DNA from: Martelella alba
Lineage (GTDB): Bacteria > Pseudomonadota > Alphaproteobacteria > Rhizobiales > Rhizobiaceae
Reading direction: 5' to 3'
Assembly: GCF_006516955.1 (NCBI RefSeq)
Contig: NZ_VHLG01000001.1
Location: 718,084-782,083, forward strand
Length of the DNA stretch: 64,000 nucleotides
Of the stretch, positions 10,365 through 22,633 are shown in pieces (position 1 is the stretch's first letter; each line of letters opens with the position of its first letter). The notes beneath the pieces are model-generated. The model was not told the DNA's origin and made no database searches. It was given only the letters and a program-made list of their open reading frames with translations. A program made the position numbers and the translations under genes.

Positions 10365-11333
10365 TCAGACAAGCTTGTCGGGACCGAATGCCTCAACCTT
10401 CCGGCCGGGCAGGAAATCACCGATCCGCTTGATCTCCCATTCAAGCAGAATGCCGGAATGGCGATAGACCTCTTCACGCACGCTCTCGCCGAGATATTCG
10501 AGATCATAGGCCGAGGCATGACCGAGATTGATCATGAAATTGCAGTGCATCGGCGACATCTGGGCACCGCCGATCATCAGAGCCCGGCATCCGGCCTCAT
10601 CAATCAGCTCCCAGGCGGATTTGTCGGGTGGGTTCTTGAAGGTCGAACCACCGGTCTTTTCACGCACCGGCTGAACGGTTTCACGATGCTCACGTACAGC
10701 ATCCATCTCGTCACGAATGGTGTCGCGATCTTCCGCATAGCCCTCAAACAGAGCGCCGGTGAAGATGACGTCTTCCGGCGGCTCTGAGTGGCGGTAGGCG
10801 TAATGCATGTCCGCCTTCTTGATGGTCACCTTCTCGCCCCGGCGATTGACGCCGTATATTTCGACCAGAGCAGCAGCGGTTTCACCACCATTGGCACCGG
10901 CATTCATCTTCAGCGCACCGCCGATGGAACCGGGAATGCCGTAAAAGAATGAAAAGCCGCCAATACCCTGATCCATGGCAAAGCCAGCCAGATGCTTGTC
11001 GGGCGTGATTGCGCCAACACGGATGGCCGTGTCGCCAACGCGCTCGACAGCGGAAAAACCCTTGGCAGACAGGCGCAGCACGACACCCTTCAGACCGCCA
11101 TCGCGCACCAGAAGATTGGAGCCCATGCCGACCACGGTCAGCGGCACGTCCTCGGGAAGCGCCTTGAGAAATGTGCTCAGATCATCCTCATCCAGCGGCT
11201 GGAACAGCAGTTCGGCCGGTCCGCCAGCGCGAAACCAGGTGATGCGGTCCATCGGAGCATTGGGAACCAGTTTGCCACGCAGATCAGAAACAGCGGGGCC
11301 GAGACGATCGATCAGCGCTTTGCCGTCAAGCAT
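10365..11333 (-). CDS. murB: UDP-N-acetylenolpyruvoylglucosamine reductase MurB
   Basis: FAD/NADPH enzyme that reduces the enolpyruvyl group to give UDP-MurNAc. The 322-aa type I protein has the FAD-binding segments [12 protein letters not shown] and [20 protein letters not shown]. The catalytic serine is in GGSTFKNP, and the late catalytic glutamate lies in the segment around [12 protein letters not shown]. It starts 13 nt after murC and ends before the largest gap in the dcw cluster. Confidence 0.97.
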   Translation of the reverse strand: MLDGKALIDRLGPAVSDLRGKLVPNAPMDRITWFRAGGPAELLFQPLDEDDLSTFLKALPEDVPLTVVGMGSNLLVRDGGLKGVVLRLSAKGFSAVERVGDTAIRVGAITPDKHLAGFAMDQGIGGFSFFYGIPGSIGGALKMNAGANGGETAAALVEIYGVNRRGEKVTIKKADMHYAYRHSEPPEDVIFTGALFEGYAEDRDTIRDEMDAVREHRETVQPVREKTGGSTFKNPPDKSAWELIDEAGCRALMIGGAQMSPMHCNFMINLGHASAYDLEYLGESVREEVYRHSGILLEWEIKRIGDFLPGRKVEAFGPDKLV

Positions 11334-11346
11334 TTCCTATTATCCT

Positions 11347-12747
11347 TCACGCAATATCAGCAAGCGCAGCCGGCAATCCTGCCGCCCAGGTGGTAATGCT
11401 GCCTGCGCCCAGTAAAACGACAAAGTCGCCCGGTTTTGCAAGCTTTGCAACCTCTGAGGGCAAATTGTCAGCCGATGCCAACACATGAGCATCACGATGA
11501 CCAGCCGCACGCATGCGCTGAACCAGCGCTTCGGCACTGGCGCCCTCGATCGGATCTTCACCGGCGGCATAGACCGGGGCAATGAAAACCGTATCGGCAT
11601 CGTTGAAACAGCCGATGAATTCCTCAAACAGGCTTGAAAGCCGCGAATAGCGGTGCGGCTGATGCACGGCAATGATCCGGCCCTTGCAGGCCTCACGCGC
11701 GGCCCTGAGCACCGAGCGGATTTCGACCGGGTGATGGCCATAATCGTCGAATATCTGCGCCCCGTTCCACTCACCCACAAGCGTGAAGCGACGCTTGACG
11801 CCGCCGAAACCGGCAAGCCCCTTGCGGATCGCATCTTCGGAAATATGCAGCCGGTCAGCAACGGCAATCGCCGCCGTCGCATTGGAAACATTGTGGCGGC
11901 CGGGCATGGGCAGGACGAGGTTTTCAAGCCGCGCCGAAGGACGCCGCCTGCGACGGATATCAACATCGAACGTGGTTCGCGTTCCATCCATGCGGATATT
12001 GGAAAAGCGCACATCGGCCTGCGGGTTCTCACCATAGGTGACGACACGGCGATCCTCGATCTGGCCAACGAGGCTCTGCACTTCCGGGTGATCGAGACAC
12101 ATCACGCCGCAGCCATAAAAGGGAACATTCTCGACGAACTGGCGAAAGGCCGCGCGGACATTGTCGAAAGAGCCATAATGATCGAGATGCTCGGGATCGA
12201 TATTGGTGACGACCGCGATTTCAGCGGGCAATTTCAGGAAAGTGCCGTCGGATTCGTCCGCCTCAACCACCATCCATTCGCCCTCGCCCATGCGGGCATT
12301 CGTGCCATAGGCATTGATGATGCCGCCATTGATCACGGTTGGGTCAAGACCGCCTGCTTCCAGCAGCGTTGCCACCAGCGAGGTCGTGGTGGTCTTGCCA
12401 TGGGTGCCGCCAATGGCGATTGCATCGCGAAAGCGCATCAACTCGGCCAGCATTTCCGCCCGCCGGACGATCGGAAGCAGCCGCTCGCGCGCGGCGCTAA
12501 GCTCAGGATTGGTGCGGCGGATCGCCGATGACACCACCACGACCTCAGCGTCCTTGAGATTTTCTGCGGCGTGTCCGATAGCGACCTCGATACCCTTCTC
12601 GCGCAGGCGCTGGACATTGGCGCTTTCAGCCTGATCCGATCCCTGAACGCGATAGCCGAGATTGTTCAGCACCTCGGCAATGCCGCTCATGCCGATGCCA
12701 CCGATCCCGATGAAATGGACGACACCGATCGACTGCGGCATTTTCAT
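11347..12747 (-). CDS. murC: UDP-N-acetylmuramate--L-alanine ligase MurC
   Basis: Mur ligase adding the first amino acid of the stem peptide. The 466-aa product has the N-terminal nucleotide-binding motif [17 protein letters not shown], the ATP loop [12 protein letters not shown], and ligase-domain residues [13 protein letters not shown] and HQPHRYSRL. Its start overlaps the murG stop by 4 nt. Confidence 0.98.
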   Translation of the reverse strand: MKMPQSIGVVHFIGIGGIGMSGIAEVLNNLGYRVQGSDQAESANVQRLREKGIEVAIGHAAENLKDAEVVVVSSAIRRTNPELSAARERLLPIVRRAEMLAELMRFRDAIAIGGTHGKTTTTSLVATLLEAGGLDPTVINGGIINAYGTNARMGEGEWMVVEADESDGTFLKLPAEIAVVTNIDPEHLDHYGSFDNVRAAFRQFVENVPFYGCGVMCLDHPEVQSLVGQIEDRRVVTYGENPQADVRFSNIRMDGTRTTFDVDIRRRRRPSARLENLVLPMPGRHNVSNATAAIAVADRLHISEDAIRKGLAGFGGVKRRFTLVGEWNGAQIFDDYGHHPVEIRSVLRAAREACKGRIIAVHQPHRYSRLSSLFEEFIGCFNDADTVFIAPVYAAGEDPIEGASAEALVQRMRAAGHRDAHVLASADNLPSEVAKLAKPGDFVVLLGAGSITTWAAGLPAALADIA

Positions 12748-13856
12748 TTTTCTGTTCCTTCAAGTGGTGTACCGCTGGCCAGCGCCTCGGCGAGATCGGC
12801 AAGGTGCTTCGTTGCCTCGGGCTTGCCGGCTGCCCGCGCCGCAGCTGCGGATTTCTGCAGTTTCTCCGGATCATTCACAGCCTTGGTTAACAAATCCGAA
12901 AGAATGCTGACAGAAAGCTCTTCCTGACGGATAACCCTCGCACCGCCCGCCTTTTCCATCCGCGCGGCATTGGCGGCCTGATCGTGATCGAGGGCATGAG
13001 GATAAGGCACGAAAATCGCTGGCCGGCCAATGACGCTGAGCTCGCTCACCGTCGACGCACCGGAGCGCGAGATCACCAGATCGGCATCGCCGATCAGTTC
13101 GGCCATATTGGCGAAGAAGGGCGAGACCGCCGCCTTGATGCCAAGCGCTGCGAAGCGCGCCCTGACATTGTCGAGATCTTCCGGCCGGGCCTGCTGGGTG
13201 ACGATGATGCGGCGGCGGATATCATCCTCAAGCGCGGCAAGGGCTGAGGGAATGGCATCAGCGAAAAAATGCGCGCCCTGGCTGCCGCCGAAGACCAGAA
13301 GATGAAAATCATCTTCCGCATGCCGCTGACGATAGGGCGTCGCTGACGCCTCCAGAACGGCGGGACGGACCGGGTTTCCAGTCTCGAAAATCTTCGCTCC
13401 GAACTGCTCGTCACTGCGCGACAGGAAGCCGCCGGCAATCGCCTTCACCCGCGGCGCCAGCATGCGATTGGCCCGTCCCATCACGGCGTTCTGCTCATGG
13501 ATCATCGAAGGAATGCCGATACTGGTTGCCGCCATCAGTGGCGGAACGGTCGGGTAACCGCCAAAGCCAATCACGGCAGCCGGGCGGTGCTTGAAGAACA
13601 GCGCCCGCGCCTTGCGGGTGCCGATAAAGAGAGTCCAGGCTGCCTTGATGATCGCAAGCGGGTTCTTCGAGCCAAAGGTTGCTGACGGCACCACATGGAT
13701 ATCGGCCGGGAACTTGCCGGCATAACGTTCCGCCCGGCTGTCGGTGACCAGGTGCACGTCATGACCACGCGCCGCCAGTTCATGCGCCAGCGCCTCGGCG
13801 GGAAACACATGCCCGCCGGTGCCACCGGCCGACAGAAAGAAACAGGATTTATCCAT
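12744..13856 (-). CDS. murG: Undecaprenyldiphospho-muramoylpentapeptide beta-N-acetylglucosaminyltransferase MurG
   Basis: GT28 glycosyltransferase that converts lipid I to lipid II at the inner face of the membrane. The 370-aa sequence has the acceptor-side motif [19 protein letters not shown] and [13 protein letters not shown]. The donor site [31 protein letters not shown] is recognisable (UDP-GlcNAc binding). It starts 3 nt after ftsW and overlaps murC. Confidence 0.97.
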   Translation of the reverse strand: MDKSCFFLSAGGTGGHVFPAEALAHELAARGHDVHLVTDSRAERYAGKFPADIHVVPSATFGSKNPLAIIKAAWTLFIGTRKARALFFKHRPAAVIGFGGYPTVPPLMAATSIGIPSMIHEQNAVMGRANRMLAPRVKAIAGGFLSRSDEQFGAKIFETGNPVRPAVLEASATPYRQRHAEDDFHLLVFGGSQGAHFFADAIPSALAALEDDIRRRIIVTQQARPEDLDNVRARFAALGIKAAVSPFFANMAELIGDADLVISRSGASTVSELSVIGRPAIFVPYPHALDHDQAANAARMEKAGGARVIRQEELSVSILSDLLTKAVNDPEKLQKSAAAARAAGKPEATKHLADLAEALASGTPLEGTEK

Positions 13857-13859
13857 GGT

Positions 13860-15020
13860 CTACTCCGCAGCCACGTCGCGCGGCCGTTTCTCTTCGAACA
13901 TCCGGTCGGCCCGGGATCGCTTGTCCGGCCGGTCTCGGGTGAGCGCAAGAATGAAGCCAGCGCCGATACAAGTGGCAATCATTGAGGAACCGCCAGCCGA
14001 GATCAATGGTAGCGTCATGCCCTTGGCCGGCATCAGCTGCAGGGCAACGCCGATATTGATGACCGACTGCATGCCAAATTGCAGCACCAGACCGGCCACG
14101 GCATAACGGGCGAAATCATCGCGCTCGCGATAGGCATGGTTCAACCCGCGCAGCACGACAAAGGCAAAAATACCGACGAGGAACAGGCAGAACAGAATGC
14201 CGAATTCTTCCGCAGCAACGGAGAACACGAAGTCCGTATGACTGTCCGGCAGGCTGCGTTTGACAACACCCTCCCCCGGCCCCGTGCCGAACAGGCCACC
14301 GCGCATGATCGCCTTCGCCGCAAGGTTCACCTGCATATTGTCGCCCTCACCTGTCAGGAAGCGGTCGACACGCGATGTCACATGCGGCATCCAGGTATAG
14401 GCGCCGAGAAAGCCCGCCACAGCAGCGCCGGAAAGCCCGCCGATCCACAGCCACGACATGCCCGCCATAAAGAATATACCGCCCCAGACGATTGTCAGCA
14501 GCACGGTCTGGCCGAAGTCCGGCTGGGCGATCAGCAACACGACGGATATCGCATAAAGCAGTCCGGCAAACAGATTTCCAGGAATTTCCGGATAGCGCTG
14601 ATGTTCCGCGAAAAGCCAGGCGCAGACGACGGCGAAAGCAGGTTTCAGAAACTCCGAAGGCTGCAGCGAAAAGCCCGCAATCACGATCCAGCGACGCGAG
14701 CCATTATTCGAAGTACCGAAGAAAAGAGCCGCCACCATTGCCAGAAGCGCGCAGACGAGAATGACCATGGAAAGCCGCCGGACCTGTTTTGGTGACAGGA
14801 AAGACAGGCCAACCAGGGTGATGATCGAGGGAACAAGAAAGATCGCGTGGCGCCGGACAAAATAGAAACTGTCATAACCAAGCCGCTCAGCCACCGCTGG
14901 CGAGGCCGCGAATGACAGCATGAAGCCGATCCCCATCAAAAGGATGAAGGCGGCCAGCAGATAGCGGTCTATGGTCCAGAACCAGTCGGCAATGACACCG
15001 CGCTGAACGCGACTTACCAT
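13860..15020 (-). CDS. ftsW: Lipid II polymerase FtsW (SEDS family)
   Basis: Integral membrane glycosyltransferase of the divisome, partner of FtsI. The 386-aa protein has about ten hydrophobic segments. SEDS motifs are present, including the conserved aspartate loop and LPLISAGGSSMIATCIGAG near the end. The C-terminal tail is basic and cytoplasmic. Neighbours murG and murD are each separated by only 3 nt. Confidence 0.96.
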   Translation of the reverse strand: MVSRVQRGVIADWFWTIDRYLLAAFILLMGIGFMLSFAASPAVAERLGYDSFYFVRRHAIFLVPSIITLVGLSFLSPKQVRRLSMVILVCALLAMVAALFFGTSNNGSRRWIVIAGFSLQPSEFLKPAFAVVCAWLFAEHQRYPEIPGNLFAGLLYAISVVLLIAQPDFGQTVLLTIVWGGIFFMAGMSWLWIGGLSGAAVAGFLGAYTWMPHVTSRVDRFLTGEGDNMQVNLAAKAIMRGGLFGTGPGEGVVKRSLPDSHTDFVFSVAAEEFGILFCLFLVGIFAFVVLRGLNHAYRERDDFARYAVAGLVLQFGMQSVINIGVALQLMPAKGMTLPLISAGGSSMIATCIGAGFILALTRDRPDKRSRADRMFEEKRPRDVAAE

Positions 15021-15023
15021 GGC

Positions 15024-16436
15024 TTACGTCCCCTCCTTGGGTCTCAAAAGGGGTTCAACGCCCTCAAGTTCGGCCACATAGGCGGCAAAGGCTTCGCCAC
15101 GATGTTCAAAACTTCTGAACTGATCCCAGCTGGCGCAGGCCGGTGACAAAAGCACAACCGGTGCATCATGGGGATCAGCCGCAGCATCATCCGCGGCAGC
15201 CTCGACCGCCTTGTCCAGCGTGGCACACATCACGTGATCAACAGCATCACCCAGCGTTTCGGCGAAGGCATCGGCGGCTTCGCCAATGAGATAGGCTCGG
15301 GCGATTTTCGGGAAGAAGGCACCGAGCGAGGTGATGCCGCCCTGCTTCGGCCGGCCGCCGAGAATCCAGTAGATTCTCTCGAAGGTCATCAGTGCCGGCG
15401 CGGAAGCATCGGCATTGGTCGCCTTGGAATCATTGACAAACAGAACCCGTCCGCGCCGCGCTACCGGCTGCATGCGATGTGCAAGTCCGGGAAAGCTGGC
15501 AATGCCGGCAGCAATTTCCGCCTCGGAAAGGCCTGCGGCCTGGCAGGCGGCGATGGCTGCGGCAGCGTTCTGGCCGTTATGTGCACCTTTGAGCGCCGTC
15601 TGCGCGGACAGGTCCACAATCGGCGAGACCGCCTTGTGATCCACCTTCAGCACCGCCGCTCCGTCAAACACAAGGCCGTCAGCCACAGCGCCGGCTTCTT
15701 TCGAGACGAGCGCGACCCGGTGCCCGGACGCCGCAAGACGATCGGCGATTGCACGGGTATAGCGGTCATCGACGGCAATCACTGCGACGACGGATCTGGC
15801 GACGAGACGTTCCTTGATGGCCGCATAATGCGCCATATCGCCATGACGATCGAGATGATCCGGCGTCACATTGAGCAGGATACCGACATCCGGGTCGAGG
15901 CTCGGAGCGAGATCAATCTGGTAAGACGAGCATTCAACAACGTAAAAGCGCCCGGCCACGGGCGGAGCAAGGCTCAGCACGGCCGTGCCGATATTGCCGC
16001 CCAGCTGCACGTCAAGCCCGGCTTCTTCCAGAATATGGGCAATCAGCGCCGTCGTCGTCGATTTGCCATTGGTACCGGTAATGGCAATCAGCGTCGCCTC
16101 CGGCGCATGGATACGGCGTTCACGGCAGAACAGTTCGATATCACCGATAATCTCGACACCGGCGGCCCTGGCCAGTTCAACACTCCAATGTGGCGCGGGA
16201 TGGGTCAGAGGCACACCGGGTGACAGGACAAGCGCTGCGATCTCACTCCAGTCGAGCGAATGCAGATCACCCACCGGGATGCCCTCGCCGCGCGCGCGAT
16301 CAACCATATCGGCCTTGTCGTCGAAGGCGGTTACCAGAGCGCCACCGGCAACCAACGCCCGCGCTGTTGCCAGGCCCGAGCCGCCAAGACCGAAAAGGGC
16401 AACCTTCCTGCCGGAAAATGAAGTGACCGGAATCAC
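15024..16436 (-). CDS. murD: UDP-N-acetylmuramoylalanine--D-glutamate ligase MurD
   Basis: Mur ligase adding D-Glu. The 470-aa sequence opens with the nucleotide-fold [14 protein letters not shown] and contains the P-loop [13 protein letters not shown]. Central and C-terminal Mur ligase domains follow ([22 protein letters not shown]). mraY ends 10 nt upstream and ftsW starts 3 nt downstream. Confidence 0.97.
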   Translation of the reverse strand: MIPVTSFSGRKVALFGLGGSGLATARALVAGGALVTAFDDKADMVDRARGEGIPVGDLHSLDWSEIAALVLSPGVPLTHPAPHWSVELARAAGVEIIGDIELFCRERRIHAPEATLIAITGTNGKSTTTALIAHILEEAGLDVQLGGNIGTAVLSLAPPVAGRFYVVECSSYQIDLAPSLDPDVGILLNVTPDHLDRHGDMAHYAAIKERLVARSVVAVIAVDDRYTRAIADRLAASGHRVALVSKEAGAVADGLVFDGAAVLKVDHKAVSPIVDLSAQTALKGAHNGQNAAAAIAACQAAGLSEAEIAAGIASFPGLAHRMQPVARRGRVLFVNDSKATNADASAPALMTFERIYWILGGRPKQGGITSLGAFFPKIARAYLIGEAADAFAETLGDAVDHVMCATLDKAVEAAADDAAADPHDAPVVLLSPACASWDQFRSFEHRGEAFAAYVAELEGVEPLLRPKEGT

Positions 16437-16446
16437 GAGCGCAATC

Positions 16447-17547
16447 CTATCTAAGCTTCAGCGTTGCAAGGCCGAGCAGGGCAAGGCCAAAGGAAATGAT
16501 CCAGAAGCGGATCACAACCTGGCTTTCGGTCCAGCCGAGTTTTTCAAAATGATGGTGGATCGGCGCCATCAGGAAGACTCGCTTGCCAGTTCGCTTGTAA
16601 ACGGCGACCTGAATGATCACCGACATGGCTTCGAGAACGAAGAGCCCGCCGATAATCGCCATGACGATTTCATGCTTGGTGGCAACGGCGACCGAGCCGA
16701 TCAGCCCGCCCAGCGCCAGCGAACCGGTATCGCCCATGAAGATGGCGGCCGGCGGCGCGTTGAACCACAAGAAGCCCATGCAAGCGCCGATGACGGCACT
16801 GAGGATCACGACAAGTTCGCCCGTTCCCGGCACGTAGTTGATCTGCAGATAGTTCGAGAAAACGGCATTACCCGCTACATAGGCAATCACGGCAAACGAA
16901 CCGGCGGCGATGATCACCGGTACGGTTGCCAAACCATCCAGCCCATCGGTGAGATTGACCGAATTGCCGGCGGCCACGATGACAAAAGCGCCAAAGGGGA
17001 TGAAGAACCAGCCGAGATTGAGGAACAGATCCTTGAAGAAAGGAAAGGTCAGCGCCGTTGCCAGATGGCTGTCCGTCGGGCTCGCTATCACAGAGGCCCG
17101 CATCATGAAAAAGACAGCAATACCGGCAATGATAAACTCGAAAAACAGCCGTTTACGACCGGAAAATCCCTTGTCTGACTGTTTGGTGACCTTGAGGTAA
17201 TCATCGTAAAAGCCGATCGCGCCAAAGCCAAGCGTCACCAGAAGCGTCGCCACCACATAGGCATTGGACAGGTCCGCCCACAGAAGCGAAGCGCCGACAA
17301 TACCAGCCAGGATCATCAGCCCGCCCATGGTCGGCGTGCCGGCTTTCTTGAAATGGGTCTGCGGCCCGTCAGCGCGGATCGGCTGCCCCTTGCCCTGACG
17401 GATCCTGAGCGCGGCGATGATGGCCGGCCCGAACAGGAAGACGATCAGCGCCGAGGTGAAAACCGCAGCGCCTGCGCGAAAAGTGATATAACGGAACAGA
17501 TTGAAAAACTGGAACCGGTCGGCCAATTCCACGAGCCAAATCAGCAT
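16447..17547 (-). CDS. mraY: Phospho-MurNAc-pentapeptide transferase MraY
   Basis: Polytopic membrane enzyme forming lipid I. Family signatures are clear: [11 protein letters not shown], the catalytic [20 protein letters not shown] and [12 protein letters not shown]. Start placed at 17547 ([12 protein letters not shown], 366 aa), with the strong ribosome site GAAAGGGG just upstream. The open frame extends 21 codons further, but that part has no homology-like character. This leaves a 40-nt gap to murF. Confidence 0.97.
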   Translation of the reverse strand: MLIWLVELADRFQFFNLFRYITFRAGAAVFTSALIVFLFGPAIIAALRIRQGKGQPIRADGPQTHFKKAGTPTMGGLMILAGIVGASLLWADLSNAYVVATLLVTLGFGAIGFYDDYLKVTKQSDKGFSGRKRLFFEFIIAGIAVFFMMRASVIASPTDSHLATALTFPFFKDLFLNLGWFFIPFGAFVIVAAGNSVNLTDGLDGLATVPVIIAAGSFAVIAYVAGNAVFSNYLQINYVPGTGELVVILSAVIGACMGFLWFNAPPAAIFMGDTGSLALGGLIGSVAVATKHEIVMAIIGGLFVLEAMSVIIQVAVYKRTGKRVFLMAPIHHHFEKLGWTESQVVIRFWIISFGLALLGLATLKLR

Positions 17548-17587
17548 AAACGCCCCTTTCCGGCGACAGCACCCCTTGATCGCCCCC

Positions 17588-19000
17588 TCAGAGCGCCGGG
17601 TAAGTCTCAAGCATAGTCTTCACGATCGAACCGAATCCGATCCCCAATGAAGATTTTATCATTACAATGTCGTTTACGCCCACGGAAGAGACGACGAGCG
17701 GCAACAAATCCTCGGTTTTCTCGCGGTATTCCACAACCATGCTGTCCGGCAGTGCCTCTTTCAGGGCAAGCATTTCGCGTCCAGCCAGAAAGACGTGGGT
17801 CACGCCCGCCGAAACCAGCGGCGCAGCCAGCGCCTCATGCGCGGCTGGCGCGTAAGCACCAAGCTCCAGCATATCACCAAGAACAGCAATCCTGTGTCCG
17901 CCTTCGGCAGGTTCGGCCGCACCAAGAAGCTCAAGAGCTGCGCGCATTGATGCCGGATTGGCGTTGTAACTCTCATCAATCAGCATGAAACCGCCACCAC
18001 TGATTTTCAGCCGATGCCGCTTGCCGCGCCCGCTCAGCTGTTCGGCCTGCCCCAGCGTTTCAATAGCGGCGTCCATCTCACCGCCGGCAACCGATACGGC
18101 GGCAAGGGCGGCAAGGGCATTTTCAGCCATATGCTGACCGGGAATCGCAAGTTCGAAAGAGACCGGCTCGTCACTGTCAAGCAGCGCCTGGACATGGCCG
18201 ATCTCACCCGTCAGCCGATAGTCCAGCAGGCGGAAGCTTGCCTTGGCATGCTCACCAAAGCCGATCACCTCTGCACCAGCTGCCCTGGCGGCGCGCGACA
18301 GCCCTTCAAACTGCTCTATATCGCGGTTCAGGATCGCATGCCCTTCAGGCTCAAGACCGTCGAAAATTTCTGCCTTGGCCGCCGCGATCTCGGCAATACT
18401 GTTGAAATGGCCGATATGAACCGGCGCGATCGTGGTGATGACGGCTATATGCGGGCGGACGAGCCGCGACAGCGGGCTGATTTCGCCCGCATGGTTCATG
18501 CCAATTTCGAACACGCCAAAATCCGTATCAGCCCGCATGCGCGCCAGCGTCAGCGGCACACCCCAATGATTGTTGAACGACTTGACGGCTGCGTGAACAT
18601 TGCCAGAAGGTCTGAGGCAGCCGGCAATCATCTCCTTGGTCGATGTCTTGCCGACAGATCCGGTCACGGCAATGATGCGGCCCTTGCAGCGCGCTCTGGA
18701 GGCAGAGGCAAGCATGACCATGGCTTCGAGCACGTCATCCACCACGATCATCGGGCATGTGAGGCGTCCCAGCGCCGGAAGCTTGGCCTCGCTGACGACC
18801 AAGAGGCCCGCACCATTGGCGGCGGCGAAACCGGCGAAGCTGTGACCATCAACACGATCACCCTTGATGGCGAAGAATGCATCACCGGGCGTTATGTTCC
18901 GACTGTCGATCGAGATGCCATCAACGCCCTCCGGCAGGTTGCCAACCGGACGTCCGTCCATGGCTTCGACCATTTCGGATGATGTCCAAAGCAAACTCAC
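17588..19000 (-). CDS. murF: UDP-MurNAc-tripeptide--D-alanyl-D-alanine ligase MurF
   Basis: Last Mur ligase, joining D-Ala-D-Ala to the tripeptide. The 470-aa product has the P-loop [13 protein letters not shown], the lysine loop region [13 protein letters not shown] and the C-terminal domain motif [13 protein letters not shown]. Its ATG overlaps the murE stop (ATGA). Confidence 0.97.
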   Translation of the reverse strand: MSLLWTSSEMVEAMDGRPVGNLPEGVDGISIDSRNITPGDAFFAIKGDRVDGHSFAGFAAANGAGLLVVSEAKLPALGRLTCPMIVVDDVLEAMVMLASASRARCKGRIIAVTGSVGKTSTKEMIAGCLRPSGNVHAAVKSFNNHWGVPLTLARMRADTDFGVFEIGMNHAGEISPLSRLVRPHIAVITTIAPVHIGHFNSIAEIAAAKAEIFDGLEPEGHAILNRDIEQFEGLSRAARAAGAEVIGFGEHAKASFRLLDYRLTGEIGHVQALLDSDEPVSFELAIPGQHMAENALAALAAVSVAGGEMDAAIETLGQAEQLSGRGKRHRLKISGGGFMLIDESYNANPASMRAALELLGAAEPAEGGHRIAVLGDMLELGAYAPAAHEALAAPLVSAGVTHVFLAGREMLALKEALPDSMVVEYREKTEDLLPLVVSSVGVNDIVMIKSSLGIGFGSIVKTMLETYPAL

Positions 19001-20460
19001 GATCTCAAGCCCTCCAAGGCTGTTCTGACTTCGATAATATCGGAAAACGGCCGCGTCACGCCGCCCGCCGTCTGCCCTTCCTCATGGCCTTTCCCGGCGA
19101 CGACAAGCGTATCGCCCTGCCGCAGAAGGCCGATTGCATGGGCGATTGCCCGACGGCGATCGCCGATCTCGGTTGCGCCTGGAGCCGCCGCCATGATTTC
19201 CGAGCGGATCACCTCCGGCACTTCCGAACGCGGATTGTCGTCGGTGACAATAACGACATCAGCAAGGCGGGTGGCAATTTCCCCCATGATCGGCCGCTTG
19301 CCCTTGTCGCGGTCACCGCCACAGCCGAAGACCACGAGCACCCGACCCGTAGTAAAGGGGCGCACCGCGGCAAGCACCTTTTCCAGCGCATCCGGCTTGT
19401 GGGCATAATCAACATAGGCAAGCGCGCCGTCAGGTGATTTCCCGACCAGCTGCAAACGGCCAGGTGCTCCTTCCAGCGAACCAAGCGCTGAAATTGCCGT
19501 TGCCGGAGAAACACCCGTCGCAATGGCAAGACCGGCAGCCACAAGTGCGTTGGCAATCTGGAAATCGCCGGCGAGCGGCAGTTCGACTTCGTAATTCTCA
19601 CCACCGTGACGAATTTCAGCAAACTGGCTGTCGCGCTTCTGTTCGGCACGCTTCAGCGTCAGAAAGGCACCGTTTCGTCCAACAGTCAGCACATCATGCC
19701 CGGCCGCTTTCGCCGCCGCAGCCGCGCGTTCGGAAAAGGCATCATCCGCATTGATGACCGCCGGAAAACCCTTCGGCAGAACGCGGTCGAAAAGGTGCAT
19801 CTTGGCAGCGAAATAGTCATCAACGGTTGGATGATAATCCATATGGTCGCGGCCGAGATTGGTAAAGGCGGCAGCCGAGAGGCGCACACCGTCAAGGCGG
19901 TACTGATCAAGCCCGTGGCTTGAAGCCTCCATCGCCGCATGGGTGACACCGGCCCCGGCCAGTTCGGCCAGAAGCTTATGCAGATCCACCGGATCCGGCG
20001 TCGTCAGCGAGCCATAGTCATTGCGGCCCGGCGCGACAACACCGGTTGTGCCGATCATGGCGGCGCCGAGCCCTGCGCGGGCATAGATCTGCCGGGTGAA
20101 GGAGGCGACCGAGGTCTTGCCGGCCGTGCCCGTGACAGCAACCATCACGGCAGGTTGTTCATGGTAGAAGGCAGCCGCTGCACGGGCGAGAAAGAGCCGC
20201 GGATTTTCGCAGACAAGAACCGGCACATCGACCCCGGCAACGGGCGAGCCGCTGACCACCGCTGCGGCTCCGCGCGACACGGCATCCGCAACGAAGCCCG
20301 CGCCATCCGCCTTGACGCCGGGGATCGCCACAAAAAGCATTCCGGGGGTAATCTTGCGACTGTCGGCGGAAAGGCCTGAGATTTCCACGGCGCCTGCTGC
20401 TTCAGGCAGTGAATGGCATAAGCCGGGAATGGCCGCTTCGGCCAGATCGTGGAATTTCAT
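18997..20460 (-). CDS. murE: UDP-MurNAc-Ala-Glu--meso-diaminopimelate ligase MurE
   Basis: Adds the third stem-peptide residue. The sequence has the P-loop [13 protein letters not shown]. It also has DDNPRSE, whose DNPR motif marks meso-diaminopimelate specificity, as expected in a Gram-negative. Start set at 20460 ([14 protein letters not shown], 487 aa). The frame stays open for about 128 codons upstream, but that stretch overlaps ftsI and is a shadow. Confidence 0.96.
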   Translation of the reverse strand: MKFHDLAEAAIPGLCHSLPEAAGAVEISGLSADSRKITPGMLFVAIPGVKADGAGFVADAVSRGAAAVVSGSPVAGVDVPVLVCENPRLFLARAAAAFYHEQPAVMVAVTGTAGKTSVASFTRQIYARAGLGAAMIGTTGVVAPGRNDYGSLTTPDPVDLHKLLAELAGAGVTHAAMEASSHGLDQYRLDGVRLSAAAFTNLGRDHMDYHPTVDDYFAAKMHLFDRVLPKGFPAVINADDAFSERAAAAAKAAGHDVLTVGRNGAFLTLKRAEQKRDSQFAEIRHGGENYEVELPLAGDFQIANALVAAGLAIATGVSPATAISALGSLEGAPGRLQLVGKSPDGALAYVDYAHKPDALEKVLAAVRPFTTGRVLVVFGCGGDRDKGKRPIMGEIATRLADVVIVTDDNPRSEVPEVIRSEIMAAAPGATEIGDRRRAIAHAIGLLRQGDTLVVAGKGHEEGQTAGGVTRPFSDIIEVRTALEGLRS

Positions 20461-20518
20461 AGCTCCGTCTCCAGACCCCCGAAAAAACGCGAACCGATTC
20501 GCGCCTATCAAGTTTCTA

Positions 20519-22252
20519 TCAATAGGACGCCAGCAAGGCATCTCCCTTTTCACCGAAATCCGGATCGACGCCCAGAATAGGTGCGCAACGGCGAACGATT
20601 TCGCCGGTGATGATCCCTGCATTCCAGGCGGCAGTGCGGCCGTAAACCCCTTCGACAATCTTCGGATCGTCAATCGTGACCAACACGATATATTTCGGAT
20701 CGTCCATCGGGAAAGCAGCGAGAAAGGTGTTGAAATTATGATCATGGGCATATTTGCCATCGATGATCTTTTCCGCCGTTCCGGTCTTGGCACCGACACG
20801 ATAGCCTGGCACCTGCGCGTTCCGGCCCGAACCATCGGTGCCATTCAGGCGCAGCAGATACCGCATGTCCTTGCTGGTCTGCGGCGAGATGACTCGCGTT
20901 GCCAGGCTATCTGCCTGCGCCTGCGTGCGCTGCAGGAAGGTCGGCGGGATCAGGTTGCCGCCATTGACCAGCGCGGCCGCAGCCGACGCCATCTGCAACG
21001 GCGTGGTGGTGACGCCCTGGCCAAAGGACACGGTTGCCGAGAAGACACCGCCCCATTTTTGCGGCGGCTGCGGCGTACCCGCACCGCCGATCTCGGTCTC
21101 GACCTTGTCCAGCAGATGGAATTTGGTCAGGAAATCCTTCTGGTATTCCGGGCCGACGGCTGCAGCAATGCGTGATGCACCGATATTCGAGGAATAGGTA
21201 AAGACTTCAGGATAGGTCAGCATCCGGTTCTGGGCATGATCATCACGGATGCGCGAGCGTCCGAATATCAGCGGCGTCTTGGCGTCGACCATGCTGTTCA
21301 TCGTGAACTTGCCGGATTCCAGCCCCATGGCGAGCGTGAAGGACTTGAAGGTCGAGCCCATTTCATAAACGCCGGTAATGGCATGGTTCAGCATCACCGG
21401 ATCAGAGGCTTTGGGCGGATTGTTCGGATCAAAATCCGGCACCGAAACCAACGAGACGATTTCCCCGGTATTGGCATCAAGTATGGTCGCCGTCGCGCCC
21501 AGCGCCTCAAACCGTTCCATACCGTGCATCAATGTGTCACGGACAATGCTTTCCACCCTGAGATCAAGCGCAAGATGAACGGGTTCGAGATTCATCGCGC
21601 TCGTCAGACCAAGCCCCATCAGGCTGGAAATGCCATCGGCCTTGTCCACATAGCGCTCGATACCGGAAAGACCGCGATTGTCGATATCAACGAGACCAAG
21701 AATATGGGCGGCTTCCGGGCCGCCGGGATAGAAGCGCCGCACTTCGGGGCGAAAGCCAACACCGGGTACGCCCGCCGCCAGAACTTCGCTCTGCTGCTTT
21801 GGCGTGATCTGGCGTTTCAGCCAGACGAAGTCGCCTTTCCGGTCCAGAAGCTTGTAGGCACGCGCAGCATCGAGATCAGGGAAGATCGGCAGCAAAGATT
21901 CGATCACATCGTCCGGACTGGTGATCATCGAAGGATTGGCATAAAGCGACATCATGCGCACATCGGTCGCCAGGATCTCACCATTGCGGTCGACGATATC
22001 CGGGCGGTGGGCGAGCGTCAGCGGCGCGACCGAGCGCGAAGCGGTGGCATCTTCCTTGGCAAGCGAATAGTGGATCAGGCGTCCGCCGATAATGGCATAA
22101 ACACCCACAAACGCAGCGGTCATCACCGCGACGCGGCTGCGCGCCATTCCGTTCTTCTTTTTCGCCGTTCCCTGAAAGACTGAGGCACCCTCTTCCCCGA
22201 GGCCTTCGTCGTTCCGAGTGGTTTTCCTGTTTCTGCGCGCGAAGATTTTCAT
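20519..22252 (-). CDS. ftsI: Peptidoglycan transpeptidase FtsI (PBP3)
   Basis: Class B penicillin-binding protein of the divisome, 577 aa. There is one N-terminal membrane segment ([20 protein letters not shown]) after a basic tail, then a dimerisation domain. The transpeptidase motifs are SXXK as GSTFKSF, SXN in YSSNIGASR and KTGT in GAKTGTAEK. Its start overlaps the ftsL stop by one base (TGATG). Confidence 0.97.
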   Translation of the reverse strand: MKIFARRNRKTTRNDEGLGEEGASVFQGTAKKKNGMARSRVAVMTAAFVGVYAIIGGRLIHYSLAKEDATASRSVAPLTLAHRPDIVDRNGEILATDVRMMSLYANPSMITSPDDVIESLLPIFPDLDAARAYKLLDRKGDFVWLKRQITPKQQSEVLAAGVPGVGFRPEVRRFYPGGPEAAHILGLVDIDNRGLSGIERYVDKADGISSLMGLGLTSAMNLEPVHLALDLRVESIVRDTLMHGMERFEALGATATILDANTGEIVSLVSVPDFDPNNPPKASDPVMLNHAITGVYEMGSTFKSFTLAMGLESGKFTMNSMVDAKTPLIFGRSRIRDDHAQNRMLTYPEVFTYSSNIGASRIAAAVGPEYQKDFLTKFHLLDKVETEIGGAGTPQPPQKWGGVFSATVSFGQGVTTTPLQMASAAAALVNGGNLIPPTFLQRTQAQADSLATRVISPQTSKDMRYLLRLNGTDGSGRNAQVPGYRVGAKTGTAEKIIDGKYAHDHNFNTFLAAFPMDDPKYIVLVTIDDPKIVEGVYGRTAAWNAGIITGEIVRRCAPILGVDPDFGEKGDALLASY

Positions 22253-22629
22253 CAGGGCTTCACCGATCCTGTCACGACAATATCCGTTCCATCCGGCGCG
22301 GTACCGGCCAGCGTATCAAGCGTTTCGGGGTCAACCGGCGGCGGCGCGATCGGCGGCAACTGATCGAGCTTGGCGATCTGTTCCGGTTCCGTCGGCTCAA
22401 GACCGAGATCTGCCGAATAGAAATTCGCCAGCCGCTGCAGCCGTGCCGGCTGGCTCAAGAGCGCCAGATCCGCTTTCAGAAGATCGATATTGTTCTGCTC
22501 CTCGGCGATCTGGTCATCGAGGGAACGAACATCATTCAGCGTGCTTTCTGCGCCATATTTGATCGAATAGGTTACCGCGGCAGTTGCCACCATCACGAGG
22601 ATCAAAACGATATCGAGGGGTCTGAGCAT
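22252..22629 (-). CDS. ftsL: FtsL-like cell division protein
   Basis: Small bitopic divisome protein, 125 aa. A single N-terminal membrane helix (LDIVLILVMVATAAVTYSI) is followed by a heptad-like coiled coil (residues ~30-60) and a proline-rich tail. Sequence similarity in this family is weak, so the name rests on size, topology and position between rsmH and ftsI. Confidence 0.85.
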   Translation of the reverse strand: MLRPLDIVLILVMVATAAVTYSIKYGAESTLNDVRSLDDQIAEEQNNIDLLKADLALLSQPARLQRLANFYSADLGLEPTEPEQIAKLDQLPPIAPPPVDPETLDTLAGTAPDGTDIVVTGSVKP

Positions 22630-22633
22630 GGTG